The translations under genes and the position numbers were made by a program. From Paragorgia papillata (lineage: Eukaryota; Cnidaria; Anthozoa; Scleralcyonacea; Coralliidae), in assembly GCA_035771165.1 (NCBI GenBank), contig JAWNZC010000232.1, positions 1,976,001 through 2,040,000 of the forward strand: a stretch of 64,000 nucleotides of DNA. Reading direction: 5' to 3'. Shown here piece by piece: positions 11,775 to 21,861 of the stretch. Positions within the stretch are counted from its first letter, which is position 1, and each line of letters begins with the position of its first letter. The notes beneath the pieces are model-generated. The model searched no databases and was not told the origin of the DNA. It saw nothing but the letters and a program-made list of their open reading frames with translations.

Positions 11775-11891
11775 AAGTAAGAGTTAATTACCGAGAACCG
11801 AGGCTTTTAGTCAAACACGGCCCGAGGGGCCGCAGGCCCCGAGGGGTTTATTTGGATAAAAGCCGAGGTTCGAGGTAATTAACTGACTTAT
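11775..11891. mobile_element. Palindromic MITE-like element
   Basis: The left arm AGTTAATTACCGAGAACC and AGGCTTTTA pair with TAAAAGCCGAGGTTCG and GGTAATTAACT. The GC-rich core GGCCCGAGGGGCCGCAGGCC is itself partly self-complementary. Confidence 0.75.
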
Positions 11892-12662
11892 TTCATAGTT
11901 GAGGAGGTTTTCGAAAAAACATATAATTACTATATATTGCCCTGTTGACAAAGGCAATATGTAGATATTGTCCTGTTGACCAGGGCAATATCTACATACA
12001 GCGCCTTGAATTTTTAATTATCGGTTCTCTTGGGTTATATCGTAGATACAGCTCTAGAAAGAACAAAGAAACCCGACTCAACAATTAGATAATTGGAGGT
12101 AAGTATTTGGCAAGAGTGCTGTATGTAGCTTATAACACCGATTTTCGGGATATTTGTGATATATATCCCGCGGTAGATCAAAGAAAATCGACTTTGTCGT
12201 CTAATAAGTATCGAAGTTAACAGGCATAGGTTTGGGGATCTCTGTGCGAAAATTTTCCCTCAGGACATCCACGAGGATTTCTATAGACCACATGATAATT
12301 TTAAATTGTTTTAATGTGTTGAAGTCGTCTCAAATTCTAAAAATCGTTCACATTAGTCTAGTTCAAAAGTGTAACGTTCTGGTGTTTTTCGAGCACTGAT
12401 CACAGTCGGACAACTTCAAAAACTTCAAAAAACATAAACTGTTCTATTTTATAAAAAAATGCAAATATGCCTTGTAATTGTCGCACTAAAGTGACTTCCG
12501 GCTATTAACAGTACATGTGAGGCCGACTTAAAGGAGCCGTTTAAAAAGTTTCATTAACATTTATGTAATATTGGAAGTCCAGGATATTTAACAATCTCTG
12601 ACGAAGGGCCTTCCTTCGAACCTTACTACATTTCGATTTGTATTTCAACACTGCATACGCAG
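11892..12662. other. No gene; short tandem duplication near 11935-11997
   Basis: About 11935-11997 holds two direct copies of a roughly 32-bp phrase around TATTGCCCTGTTGAC and GGCAATAT. The phrase CCGCGGTAGATCAAAGAAAA near 12168 resembles CCGCGGTATATCAAAGAAAA near 11738, so these flanks may be halves of an old repeat. No coding signal was seen. Confidence 0.4.
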
Positions 12663-13033
12663 AGTTGTGGCTAATTGCTTCAACAAGGATATTTAATTTA
12701 CATATTCAAATTTATTGTAGTTTACACTATAAGTTAAGGTGCACAACTCGAACTAAAGGCAGTTTGAGTTAAAAGTCATCCAAGTAGCCATTTCAAGTTA
12801 TGTCAATCTCGTTCCCAGAGCCCACGTTCCCCACCCGGGAAACGAGACACTCTGGGATAATCCGTTTCTCATCGATATTTCATTAGCTAATGAACATGAT
12901 TACTCTTCTTCCAGATAACAAGAATCCTGTGATGGCGTGAACGGATTAGTCCAGAGCCTCTCGTTTCCCGCCCACGAGATTGAAGTTACGTAAGAAGGTT
13001 AGCCTGCAAATTCTTTCACAATTGGTAAGTCGG

Positions 13034-13092
<59 letters not shown>

Positions 13093-13261
13093 TTTGATTT
13101 GTCATTATCTTTATTCTTATAAGTAAAATTTATGTAGTTAACTGTTATGAAATGTACAGTAAGTAAATACTCCAATTTGTATAGGAGTTTTACGGCTAAG
13201 TTAAAGCCGATTGAGAAGGAATTAATGTCAAGTTTAAGCAAAGTTTCGTACAACCTGTACA
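12663..13261 (+). repeat. BEL/Pao 5' LTR
   Basis: It aligns with the 3' LTR pieces at 19257-19445, 20376-20424 and 26110-26241. The 3' copy starts TGTTGTGGC, while the 5' copy has AG instead of TG at the first two bases. The end is CCTGTACA here and CCTGTGCA in the 3' copy. It includes an (AT)n tract at about 13033-13090 and a MITE at 12804-12984. The promoter and polyadenylation signal of the element would lie here, but I could not place them. Confidence 0.85.
12804..12984. mobile_element. MITE inserted in the 5' LTR
   Basis: The insert is absent from the 3' LTR, where the flanking sequence is continuous. It is flanked by GTTATGT (12797-12803) and GTTACGT (12985-12991), a probable 7-bp target duplication. 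The ends CAATCTCGTT and CACGAGATTG are inverted, and inner arms GGAAACGAGA and GATAATCCGTT pair with AACGGATTAGTCC and CTCGTTTCCC. Confidence 0.75.
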
Positions 13262-13439
13262 TAGTAAAACTCCAATTATACCGGAGTTTATTCGACGAAA
13301 AGGAGCAAGGCGAACCTACAAGCAAGTTTAAGAGCATAAAATACTCAACGTAAAGTTCAACCTTGATTAACCAAAGGTCAAAGAATATATGGAAATAAGC
13401 ACATGATAATAAACTAAATTCTACAATGTCAACGAACGA

Positions 13440-14850
13440 AGATGTTCTTCAATAAGGAATTACGGGACTTAACAATTCTCGTTGAGGATACCTAGCATTA
13501 CAATCAACTCGACCGACTGTTGGCCTTCTATGCTAATGTTGTGCAAGTGAAAGAGTTCCACTCAATGTTACAAATTGCATGGGCACAATTTGAGTCATGC
13601 TGTTCGTAATATTCCGGTATGGTTGAGAAAGGAAGTGATCAATACCAAAGGATGAGCGAGCAACACTGGGAGCAAGCTCCCTAGAAAGGGGACTACGGTT
13701 AAAACTCGAACAATATTTAAACGACGCCATTGTTTATTTTAATGGACAAGTAGCAGAAGATTTTGCTCAGTCTTTGGAGAAAGAGCCGGCCTGTTCAGTA
13801 AAGTCTGGGGTTAGCAAGCCTGCCTGTTCTGTAAAGTCGGGGTCAGCACGGCAAGTCAAAAACTTCGTGAAGCAAAACAAACTGCATGCAAGGCGGCGTT
13901 AATTCAAGATCAAGCAGAGAAAAAAAGGGAAAGAGCCCTCGAACTTGAATTGAGGAAAATGGAAATCGATATAAAGTGCAAAGAATTCGAGTTTCAGCAA
14001 CGTTTAGAGTTGGCCAAGATTGAGGTCGGCGAAGAAGTTGTCAACGCAAGGGACAGCGCGAAGTTAGCTGAAATTGAAGCTGAGATGGCGAGGCATGAGC
14101 TTTCTGCGTTAATTCACCCGGACGATTGGGTTTTGAAACCACTGTATTACCCTTGTCAGGTTTATAAGTAAACAATTATGCCGAAAAGGACGTAAAACGA
14201 AGTTCACAGAAAGTCAAGGAAGATTATAACCTGTAAGGCAACTCGAAACATGCATGAAAAGGACCTGCTACTGTAGTATTCGCTCAAGATTCAGCAGCGG
14301 TAACACGTCAGTATTCTCCATCTGTTATTCGTGCAGCTACTCCACGTACAACTCAACAGCAAAATAATCTACTTTCTCAAACTGGTGGTACTACCATTCT
14401 TAGTTCCCTTGTGAAGACGGTGGAGAAGATAGGAATTTCACATGATTTACCAGCAATAAAGATACAGAAATTTCATGGTTCACCACAAGACTTCCCTATT
14501 TTCATACAACGATTTAATCAAATTATTGATTCAAAGTTTATTGATGATTCTGTGAAGATGTCGAGACTGTTACAACTCTTGGAAGGACCTCCTTTAGAAG
14601 CTGTAAGAAGATATGAGACAGTTCCTGGTGGCCTCATTAAAGCATTAGAGCTGCTTGAGGACCGGTAAGGCCGACCATACCAAATTGTGCGCGTGTGTGT
14701 ATAATCACTTACCAAGGGAAGAGCCATAGCATCAGGGCATAAAGAGGGGTTGCGGAAGTTTGCAGATGAAGCTCAAGTAATGTTCAATACTATACAGTCG
14801 ACGAATTGCCTTACTGAAATGAATACTGATAATCTATAAAGGATGATTTT
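13440..14850 (+). pseudogene. BEL/Pao gag pseudogene
   Basis: Open segments in changing frames make up a Gag-like N-terminal region. About 13950-14125 encodes a charged coiled coil (MEIDIKCKEFEFQQRLELA and onward). The segment 14411-14668 contains IKIQKFHGSPQDFPIFIQRF and RLLQLLEGPPLEAV, which resembles the DUF1759 capsid-like domain of BEL/Pao elements (a K-F-x-G-D pattern, then W or F-x-x-F). The initiating Met is uncertain. Stops lie between the segments, so no intact Gag can be made. Confidence 0.65.
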
Positions 14851-15955
14851 AAGATTACCAAGATGAATGCAGTCAAAGTTTGGAGAATCCTTGAAGAAGG
14901 ATGAGCGAGGCGCACTAATCCACTTTCAAGAAAGACAACTTGTACGGCTGAAGTTGGTACTGATACTCAAGATTTCACAGAAAAGGGTTCACATTCGCTC
15001 GCAACTGTCCGGTAATTCGAAAGAGGTTTCTACTACAAGTCATTCCTGTTAAGATTGTTAATGACAAAGGCAACGCGATTACGACATATGCCCTGATTGA
15101 TTCTGGTTCTGACGTTACTATAATTGACCAATCCTAAGTCAAACTACTGGATGTCAAGGGAATTTCAGACAAGTTCTTGTTTTCAACAATTAATTCCAGT
15201 AATGCTCAACAATTGGACTTAAAGTCGATTTTAAGACCGCCTATATCGATTATGACGGTAGACATGCAAGAACTCCATGTTCGTGGTGCGTGGGCTATCC
15301 AGGATCTTACTATTCCACTCAAGCACACAGTATTTCATCGTGAAGTTTAACAATGGCCCCACTTACAGCAAGTACCCTTTCCAAAGGTAGAACGAAGTAA
15401 GATATCCGTCCTTGTTGGTACCACGAAGCATTCATACCTTTAGAAGTCAAGAAAGGAATGCCGAGTGAGCCAATAGCTGTAAAGTCGTGTCTTGGTTGGA
15501 GCATTCTTGGAATTGTTCAACAAGTGGTGATAACAGCAAACGACGTGCACAGCTGAATCATGTTGTGCAAGACTTTCCTCTTGATAATCAACTGCAAGGT
15601 TTCTGGCGAATAGAATCGTATGGTACAAAGAAGCCAGAAACGAAGCCAGTGTCTTTGGTGGATCACTTTGCCTTGAAAATAATCAAGAAAACAATTTCCA
15701 AATCCGATGGCCATTATCAGATGGGTTTATTGTGCAAAATTAAGACCCTCAATTGCCATACAATCGACCTATGGCAGAAGCGCGGCTCAACCACTTGAAA
15801 AATCGCCTTTGTAGGCATCCAGAATTACAAGCGAGGTACAGAGCTATTATTGATGATTAGGTTGTCAAAGGATACGCTAAAAGATTGACTAATGAAGTAG
15901 CAGCGATCAAGAAGAAGATCACGTGGTATCTCCCACACCATCCTGTATTTAACCC
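14851..15955 (+). pseudogene. BEL/Pao aspartic protease region pseudogene
   Basis: About 15040-15480 reads, with stops, as a retropepsin of the DUF1758 or A17 type. TYALIDSGSDVTIID near 15085-15130 contains the D-S-G catalytic triad motif. Further on, AWAIQDLTIPL and [13 protein letters not shown] are in family order. The following frame, including [14 protein letters not shown] and ITWYLPHHPVF, leads to the start of RT and is cut at 15956 by an insertion. The role would be to process the polyprotein. Confidence 0.65.
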
Positions 15956-16857
15956 AGGGGAGGATCTAGACTGTATCAACTGTATCGTATGGTACAGTCA
16001 CATTTTCACTTAATAATTTAATTAAATTAAAATAAATTAAAATAAATTAAAATTCGAATAATTACATTTCACAAGAAGCTTTTTCAAAGTTCAGCAACAT
16101 CGTTTTCAAATTCTTTGATGTTAATGTGCGCAATTTTTCAAAGCTTAAAATCAGTTCTGTTCTACGACCAGCGATACGAACTCGCACTTTTCTTCAGGAA
16201 ATTCTCGGTAGCCCGCAAAAAATTGCCCGTAAGCGCATCCCCACCAGCCTGCGTTTCCCTAAGAGTGACTGAGACTGTCCCTTGACCTTGTGTGTATTGA
16301 TTTACATTAAAATGAAGACTTACTCGAGTCGGCGTAAAAGCCAAGTCTGAGTGACAGTTGCTGTTCTGATATGCTTTTGAAAATATCATTAATTTAGTTG
16401 TATTAAATGTTGTCGTTAATTTTAAAAACATCATGAACCTCTCCGTATACAAGTGTCTGTGTCATCATCGTTTTGATCAATATGGTATTAACACATTTAG
16501 AATGTGCAATTCTCAGTATAATTATTTTCTAGTAATATTACAGTGTCCAGGTAACCCGTGCATTTAGAATGGGAATATAAAAGTAGACGTCTGGGCTTAT
16601 TATAGCCTAATTAATTTATAAAGTATGATAGCTTGCCGATACAGGTATGTTGACCTGTATATTGAGTATTAAATAATCTACAGTAACATAAACAGTTTTA
16701 GTTGTTGACAATATTTATTACCAAACTTTTTATAATACAAGTTAGCTTTAATTTGTCGTTTTTGGTTATTTATATTCATGAAAAATTTAAGTTGCGCGTG
16801 CCGCTGTATTTTGTCTAAACATTCCCTCTGATTGCAGGAAATCGCATTTCCGGTGTC
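15956..16857. other. 902-bp insertion between BEL protease and RT
   Basis: The coding sequence runs YLPHHPVFNP up to 15955 and resumes with [20 protein letters not shown] from 16859. The heptamer TTAACCC occurs at both junctions (15949-15955 and 16858-16864), so this looks like an insertion with target duplication. The TTAA inside it suggests a TTAA-targeting transposon, but terminal inverted repeats are not evident. The interior is AT-rich. The minus-strand frame at 16162-16452 contains ETQAGGDALTGNFLRATE, which I cannot assign. It does not look like an intron, because neither junction offers GT...AG. Confidence 0.6.
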
Positions 16858-17656
16858 TTAACCCTAATAAGCCCGGAAAAGTAAGGATTGTCTCCGACGC
16901 CGCAGCGAAGTTTCGAGGTACATCATTGAACGATCAGCTTCTCCAACGCCCAGATCTATCAAATGATTTGATTGGTATCCTAATGTTCTTTCGCCATGAA
17001 AGGGTGGCCTTTGTTGCTGACATTGAAGCCATGTTCCATCAGACCAGAGTTACCGAGAAGGATACCGACGCTCTAAGATTTTTATGGTGGAGCGGAAGTC
17101 TTGACAACCCTCCTGATGAATTTTCAAATGCTTGTCCACATATTTGGAGCTTCCTCTTCACCATGCTGTGCTAATAAGTCGTTAAAGTAAAATCGCCTGT
17201 GACAACGAAAGTAAATATTGTCCAGAAGTTATCCACACTCTCCGAAGGGATTTTTATGTTGACGATGTATTAAAGTCTGTTCCAACAGTTAGGAAGGCAA
17301 CATGGTTGATGAGGAAATTAACACAGCTGTTACCTGAATGGAAATTCCATCTTACGAAGTTTATTAGTAATAGTCGCAAAGTCTTGGCATCAATCCACCC
17401 CGATGAACGAGCTCACCCAAATTTAGATTTGGATCTGGACAATTTGCCAATCAAACGAGTGTTAGGACTTTGCTGGGATACAGAATCGGACACGTTCCAA
17501 TTTAAGAGCATCGATACTAATAAGCCCTATACCAAGCGTGGAATACTTTCGATAGTAAGTTCCTTGTATGACCCTCTCGGTTTTCTAAGTCCATTTGTTC
17601 TTCTTGCCAAAGTATTATTGCAAGATCTTTGGAGGATGGGAGTTAAATGGGATTAA
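16858..17656 (+). pseudogene. BEL/Pao reverse transcriptase pseudogene
   Basis: The pol frame contains [48 protein letters not shown] (first catalytic aspartate in the DIEAMF box) and LRFLWW. After a frameshift near 17140-17240 it reaches [10 protein letters not shown] with the catalytic YVDD at 17255-17266. The thumb region follows, with [18 protein letters not shown] and [13 protein letters not shown]. These are diagnostic of the BEL/Pao clade. At least two frame changes and a stop after GVKWD break the protein. Confidence 0.85.
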
Positions 17657-18110
17657 CAGATTGAAGGCCCTCTCCTCGTACAATGGCAGAAGTGGATAGA
17701 AGAGCTGTCAAATAGCAGTATCATAACAATCCCAAGATGTTACAAAGTACCTTATTTAACTGAGCCTTACGAATTCCAGTTACACCACTTCTCTGATGCG
17801 TCTAAACTCGCTTATGCATCAGTCTCCTACTTACGAATGGTTGATGGTTCTGGCCAAGTTCATTGTGCATTTATTATGGGGAAAACCCGGAATGTTCCTT
17901 TGAGAGACTGGTCTACTGCCCGATTAGAATTGCAAGCAGCTGTCAGATCTTATCTTCCAGACTGCACAAAATAATCAAAGATGAGTTGGATTTAACCATT
18001 ATTGCGTCGTTTTTTTTTGTCAGATTCTATGAAAACTTTGCAATATATCAAGAACGAGAAACAACGATTTCGAGCATTCGTAGCAAACCGATTAAATGAA
18101 GTCCATGACG
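17657..18110 (+). pseudogene. BEL/Pao RNase H region pseudogene
   Basis: About 17760-17960 encodes the RNase H core with HHFSDASKLAYASVSYLR (the D-A-S box), HCAFIMGKTRNVPL and STARLELQAAVR (E-L-x-A box). The frame breaks after 17960 near a T8 tract at 18009-18017. The domain would degrade the RNA strand of the RNA-DNA hybrid. Confidence 0.65.
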
Positions 18111-18139
18111 TATGATCACCAAATCAGTGGAGACGTGTT

Positions 18140-18830
18140 CCTGGTTCCCTTAATCCAACTGATGATGGTTCAAGAGGAATGAACATTCTCGTCTTTCAAC
18201 CAAGATGTAGATGGTGGTGTGGCCCGGTCTTTTTTTTTTGCAGTCTGAAGAGTGTTGGCCAATCCGTCGTGTGGGCAATGTTCCAGATGATGACAACGAA
18301 GTTCAAATAGTAAAACAAGTATCTCTCATCGCTTCGGGATCTCCTTTGCACCAATTTCTACATCGTTATTCTTCATGGTCACGACTTCAAATTAAAATGG
18401 CCTGGCTATTGCGCTTTATTCAGCTTCTAAAAAATCAAAGAATCCAGTTTGAAAGGTCCACGATTACTCTTTCAGAGATGCGTATGGCTGTATGGCTAAT
18501 CATCGAAGCCGAGATGCAAGCAAAGGAAATTGACTGGCAGATTTGTCCAATTTCTCAGTGGATGTTCCAGCCGCCGACCGCAAGCCATATGGCGTTTCGG
18601 AGCGTCTTATCCGGAGTGTCCGAAAGTCAATGAAGGCAGTTATTGGCCAGCCAGACGCACTTGTTAGAAAGGAAACATAATGTACCATTTTTTCTGAATT
18701 TGTCACTATTCTCAATAGTCGCCCTCTTTATGCAAGCAGCGATGATCCCAATGATATGAAAGCATTAACACACAGCCATCTTTTGTTGCAACGGTGAAAT
18801 ATTGCCTTACCACCAGGTATCTTCCTGAAA
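18140..18830 (+). pseudogene. BEL/Pao integrase pseudogene with its catalytic core deleted
   Basis: The segment 18211-18545 is the linker before integrase, with HRYSSWSRLQIKMAWLLRF and a following LSEMRMAVWLIIEAEMQ. It jumps at about 18550-18560 directly to WMFQPPTASHMA, which in the family lies after the second catalytic aspartate. The HHCC zinc finger and the first two catalytic aspartates are therefore missing. Integrase resumes with ERLIRSVRKSMKAVIGQPD, then [16 protein letters not shown] and LPPGIF, across frameshifts and a stop. This copy could not integrate. Confidence 0.65.
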
Positions 18831-19145
18831 GAAGATTTATATTCTCGAAAGCATTGGCGACGTGCACAATTTCTGGCAAATTGTTTTTGGTCTAGATGGG
18901 TGCAAGAGTACTTACCCACGTTGCAAAATCGACAAAAATGGACTCGTGAAAGAAGAAATATCGCTGAAAATGATTTGGTTTTGGTGGTGGATAAAACTAT
19001 CCCACGTGGACGATGGTTACTTGCCCGCGTCAAAAGAGTTTTCGTTGGTAGTGATGGCCGTGTCCGAACCGCCGAAGTCAAAACAAAGGATTCGAACTTT
19101 ATCCGACCAATAGCAAAATTGTGTCTGCTGGAAGAATCACAATGA
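18831..19145 (+). pseudogene. BEL/Pao C-terminal DUF5641-like domain
   Basis: About 18852-19145 encodes [20 protein letters not shown], then [39 protein letters not shown] and a final [13 protein letters not shown] before TGA. This is the domain found after integrase in BEL/Pao polyproteins. The segment 18900-19145 is open throughout and is the best-preserved coding part. The stop at 19143-19145 marks the end of pol, about 110 bp before the polypurine tract. Confidence 0.75.
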
Positions 19146-19243
19146 CGATATATTTATCTTATCTATTTAGTGACGATTTACCTAGCCATTAAGAACATTT
19201 AGTATGATTTATTAATCGAATATTTTCTAAATTATGTATATTT

Positions 19244-19256
19244 AGCGGGGTGAGGA
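19244..19256 (+). promoter_or_regulatory. Polypurine tract of the BEL/Pao element
   Basis: The purine-rich AGCGGGGTGAGGA lies immediately upstream of the 3' LTR start TGTTGTGGC at 19257. This is the expected place for plus-strand DNA priming. Confidence 0.6.
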
Positions 19257-20424
19257 TGTTGTGGCTAAGTGCCTCAACAAGGATATTTAATTTGCATATT
19301 CAAATGTTATTGTAACTTACACTATAAGTTAAGGTGCACAACTTGAACTAAAGGCAGTTTGAGTTAAAAGTCATCCAAGTAACCATTTTAAGTTATGTAA
19401 GAAGGTTTAGCCTCCAAATTGTTTCAAAATTGGTAAGTCTGTATATAATATATATTTATTATATAGCATGCTATCGGATATGAGCTTTTGCGTAATCTGA
19501 TTGGTTCCCTACTACCAGGCTATCAGCTCATATCTTGCTAGTAGAGAAAAAACAAGATGGCGGCATGTTTTTTTAAACTGCCGAAAAGAATTGAAATTGA
19601 CGGATTTTTATAAAGAAAAACATCAACACCCTCAAACCAATGTATAAAAAAAAAACATTGAGTAAAAATACATTAACAAATACACAATTTAGCATGTCAA
19701 ATGGTAAAATTCATCTAAAAATTACGTCTTTTTACTTCAGAAACACGACTAAATTAGCGGGTTGATATTCATTTGTTGCCAAACAAAGAAACTCACGTTT
19801 AAAATCAAGCTTACAACACACATTTCGTTGGAGATCACCAGTAAAGAGACTTTTTTTATTTAGATAAGCATTTGGAGTAATAAAAAGCTTGTTCTTTTTC
19901 AAAAACAACCAACCAAGTAATTTAGTTTCACTGCCGAAGGTGTTTCAGTTTCATTTTTGCATGAAATCAAAACCTTTTTCACGACAGCAACGCTAATATA
20001 AACAACTGACCCACCTTTTGACTTCGTAAAGGTACCTTTTAATATTTTTTGTTGATCTGCTTAACACATTTTTTTGCCTCTCGAGCAACATTTATCAACA
20101 TTTCATTGAAGCTGTTTGCCGAACAGCTCAGCGAGAAACTCTGTGTGAATGCGGCATCATTACGCATGGCGGAAGTATTAGTTGCCTGTTGCCTATGCCG
20201 GAAGTTTGACGTTTCAAACATTTCGCTGTAATTTTGTCTCTTGTACAGTGCTTGGCTATATAATAAAACAGTTATACCATTCGCTCTCGTTGTATACGAA
20301 CTAATAGCCAACTCGGCGAAGCGTCTCGTTGGCTATGAGCTCATATACGACTCGAGCTCATGGTATAACTGTTAAATATATATGCTTTGATTTGTCATTA
20401 TCTATATTCTTATAAGTAAAATTT
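19257..20424 (+). repeat. BEL/Pao 3' LTR, first part, split by an insertion
   Basis: Bases 19257-19445 match the 5' LTR up to GTAAGTC. The match resumes at about 20376-20424 with TGCTTTGATTTGTCATTATC and TTCTTATAAGTAAAATTT. The LTR then continues after the DIRS-like element at 26110. Confidence 0.85.
19446..20375. mobile_element. About 930-bp insertion in the 3' LTR AT tract
   Basis: This is absent from the 5' LTR, where the (AT)n tract is uninterrupted. It is noncoding and contains two hairpins. One is at about 19466-19545, around GGATATGAGCT and AGCTCATATC. The other is at 20267-20373, where AACAGTTATACCAT pairs with ATGGTATAACTGTT and AATAGCCAAC pairs with GTTGGCTATG. The ends are blurred by the AT tract. 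It could be one element or a short palindromic MITE beside an older insertion. Confidence 0.6.
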
Positions 20425-20604
20425 GATGGGGTTATGAAATAACCAAGGTTAAACCAAATGAGACATGCTGCGCTGCACGCAACACATGGTTGATGACAGA
20501 CAAGGTATGCAACGTAAGCGAAACCCGATAGCGCGCAATCTCATAGTACGCAATAGCGGTGCAGACAGCGTAAGGAGCACAACGAAACGCTATAGAAATT
20601 CGCA
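20425..20604 (+). repeat. DIRS-like repeat A1
   Basis: It begins GATGGGGTTATGAAATAACC and ends near GAAATTCGCA. It matches A2 at 25671-25849 almost throughout, with a few substitutions and small indels. Confidence 0.9.
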
Positions 20605-20640
20605 ATTACATCGGTACGTTTAATCAACCAACGTTTAATA

Positions 20641-21860
20641 ATGTCGGAAACCAACAGTCAGAGCAAGGACTCACTGCGAGAAGAAACATCGGGCTCAAAT
20701 AAAGCAAAGGAGCCGAGTTCTAGCGAACAGATGCCATGGAGGCACCCGGAGTTTATCGCCGCCATTCAAGAAGTGGTCTCAGAAACCTTATCCCAGAGTA
20801 TTCGTGAAGCTAACCCTATCCAGCTACCTCTACCGACCAGTTAAGACGGCTTCATACCTTTGAACAAGCGGGTAATGCCCTAAATGCTCGTACATCAAGC
20901 ACCTCTCGTGGCCTATCTCGAACAACAGAAACAAGGCGAAGCGAAAGAGAACCAAGAGACGGGTATGATCAACGGCAAGGTACGTCATTACTTACATCTT
21001 TTAACGCCCCTTCACTCGCCCCAGTGACCGAAGGCGGTGCACGTTTAGAACAGCCAGTTCTCCCCACAGACAGTTCCATCGTAGAGGGTGTTATTGGCCA
21101 AAACCTTATCTCGGGTGTTACTGCCGGGGTACCAATACCCGGTGTTACTAGCGCATTCTCGCTCGGCCCGGGTCACACACCTATACCCACTAAACTGGTT
21201 TTGAAGATTGTGTCGGGGCAATTTGTGAACCGCACTGATCTAATTCCAGAGAATTTGGAGGTCCCTGATACCACACTACAGGGTTTTACCATTACCTGGT
21301 CCTATCTTATCCCCAGTCCCACCGTGAGGCCGAAGAGAAAGGAAATAGACGCTCTGGTGACGTGGGTCGAGTGCTTCGTTAGTTTTATGTCAGTGCTAAC
21401 AACGCTGAAGCCCCACCGAGCCCGAGACCTATTAGCTTACATGGCGTTGATCCTACGTACCGCAAAGCGCTTCGGAGGCCGTGCCTGGTTCAATTACGAC
21501 CGCGCCTTCCGACAAGAAGCAGCCACCACCGATCTACAAGATTGGAGCGTCATGCGAACAGACCTCTATAATTATCACACTGCTGGAGCACGCACGTCGG
21601 GCAGCCAAACATCCGATCCTTTTTTCGCCAACAGCGCAGCGAAAGCTGTGGGTTCCAAGCGCGAAGGGGAAATTTGTCGCTCATGGAACCGTGGAAGATG
21701 CGTCAGCCGGTTTGCCTCATGTATCTACCAACACATCTGTGATGTCGATGGATGTGGCGGGGCTCATCGCCGAATCAACTGCCAACGCACCCATACAAGA
21801 CGACCCCCAGCTCGCCGCCGTTCGAGGTCACCTATCCGCATCGACCGTAATACACGATAA
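20641..21860 (+). pseudogene. DIRS-like gag (ORF1) with one stop or frameshift
   Basis: The segment starts with ATG at 20641 (MSETNSQSKDSLREE) and stops at 20842. The frame then continues from about 20850 to 21860, best seen from 21024. The central part has a conserved-looking block LVLKIVSGQFVNRTDLIPEN and WVECFVSFMSVLTTLKPHRA. Near the C terminus a Cys/His array, CRSWNRGRC followed by CIYQHICDVDGCGGAHRRIN, looks like the zinc-binding motif of DIRS Gag proteins. The end is Arg-rich. It would package element RNA. The damage is limited to the region around 20842-21020. Confidence 0.7.
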
Positions 21861-21861
21861 A

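Noticed and set aside
12999..13337. Minus-strand 112-residue frame
   Set aside because: It reads across the BEL LTR and its AT microsatellite. The LTR explains the sequence.
15956..16857. The 902-bp insert as an intron of BEL pol
   Set aside because: Junctions lack GT and AG in usable positions and carry a repeated heptamer instead.
21481..21861. Second frame overlapping the gag zinc-finger region as a separate DIRS gene
   Set aside because: The overlap is the upstream extension of the RT frame. Motifs in this part belong to the gag frame, so no extra gene is needed.
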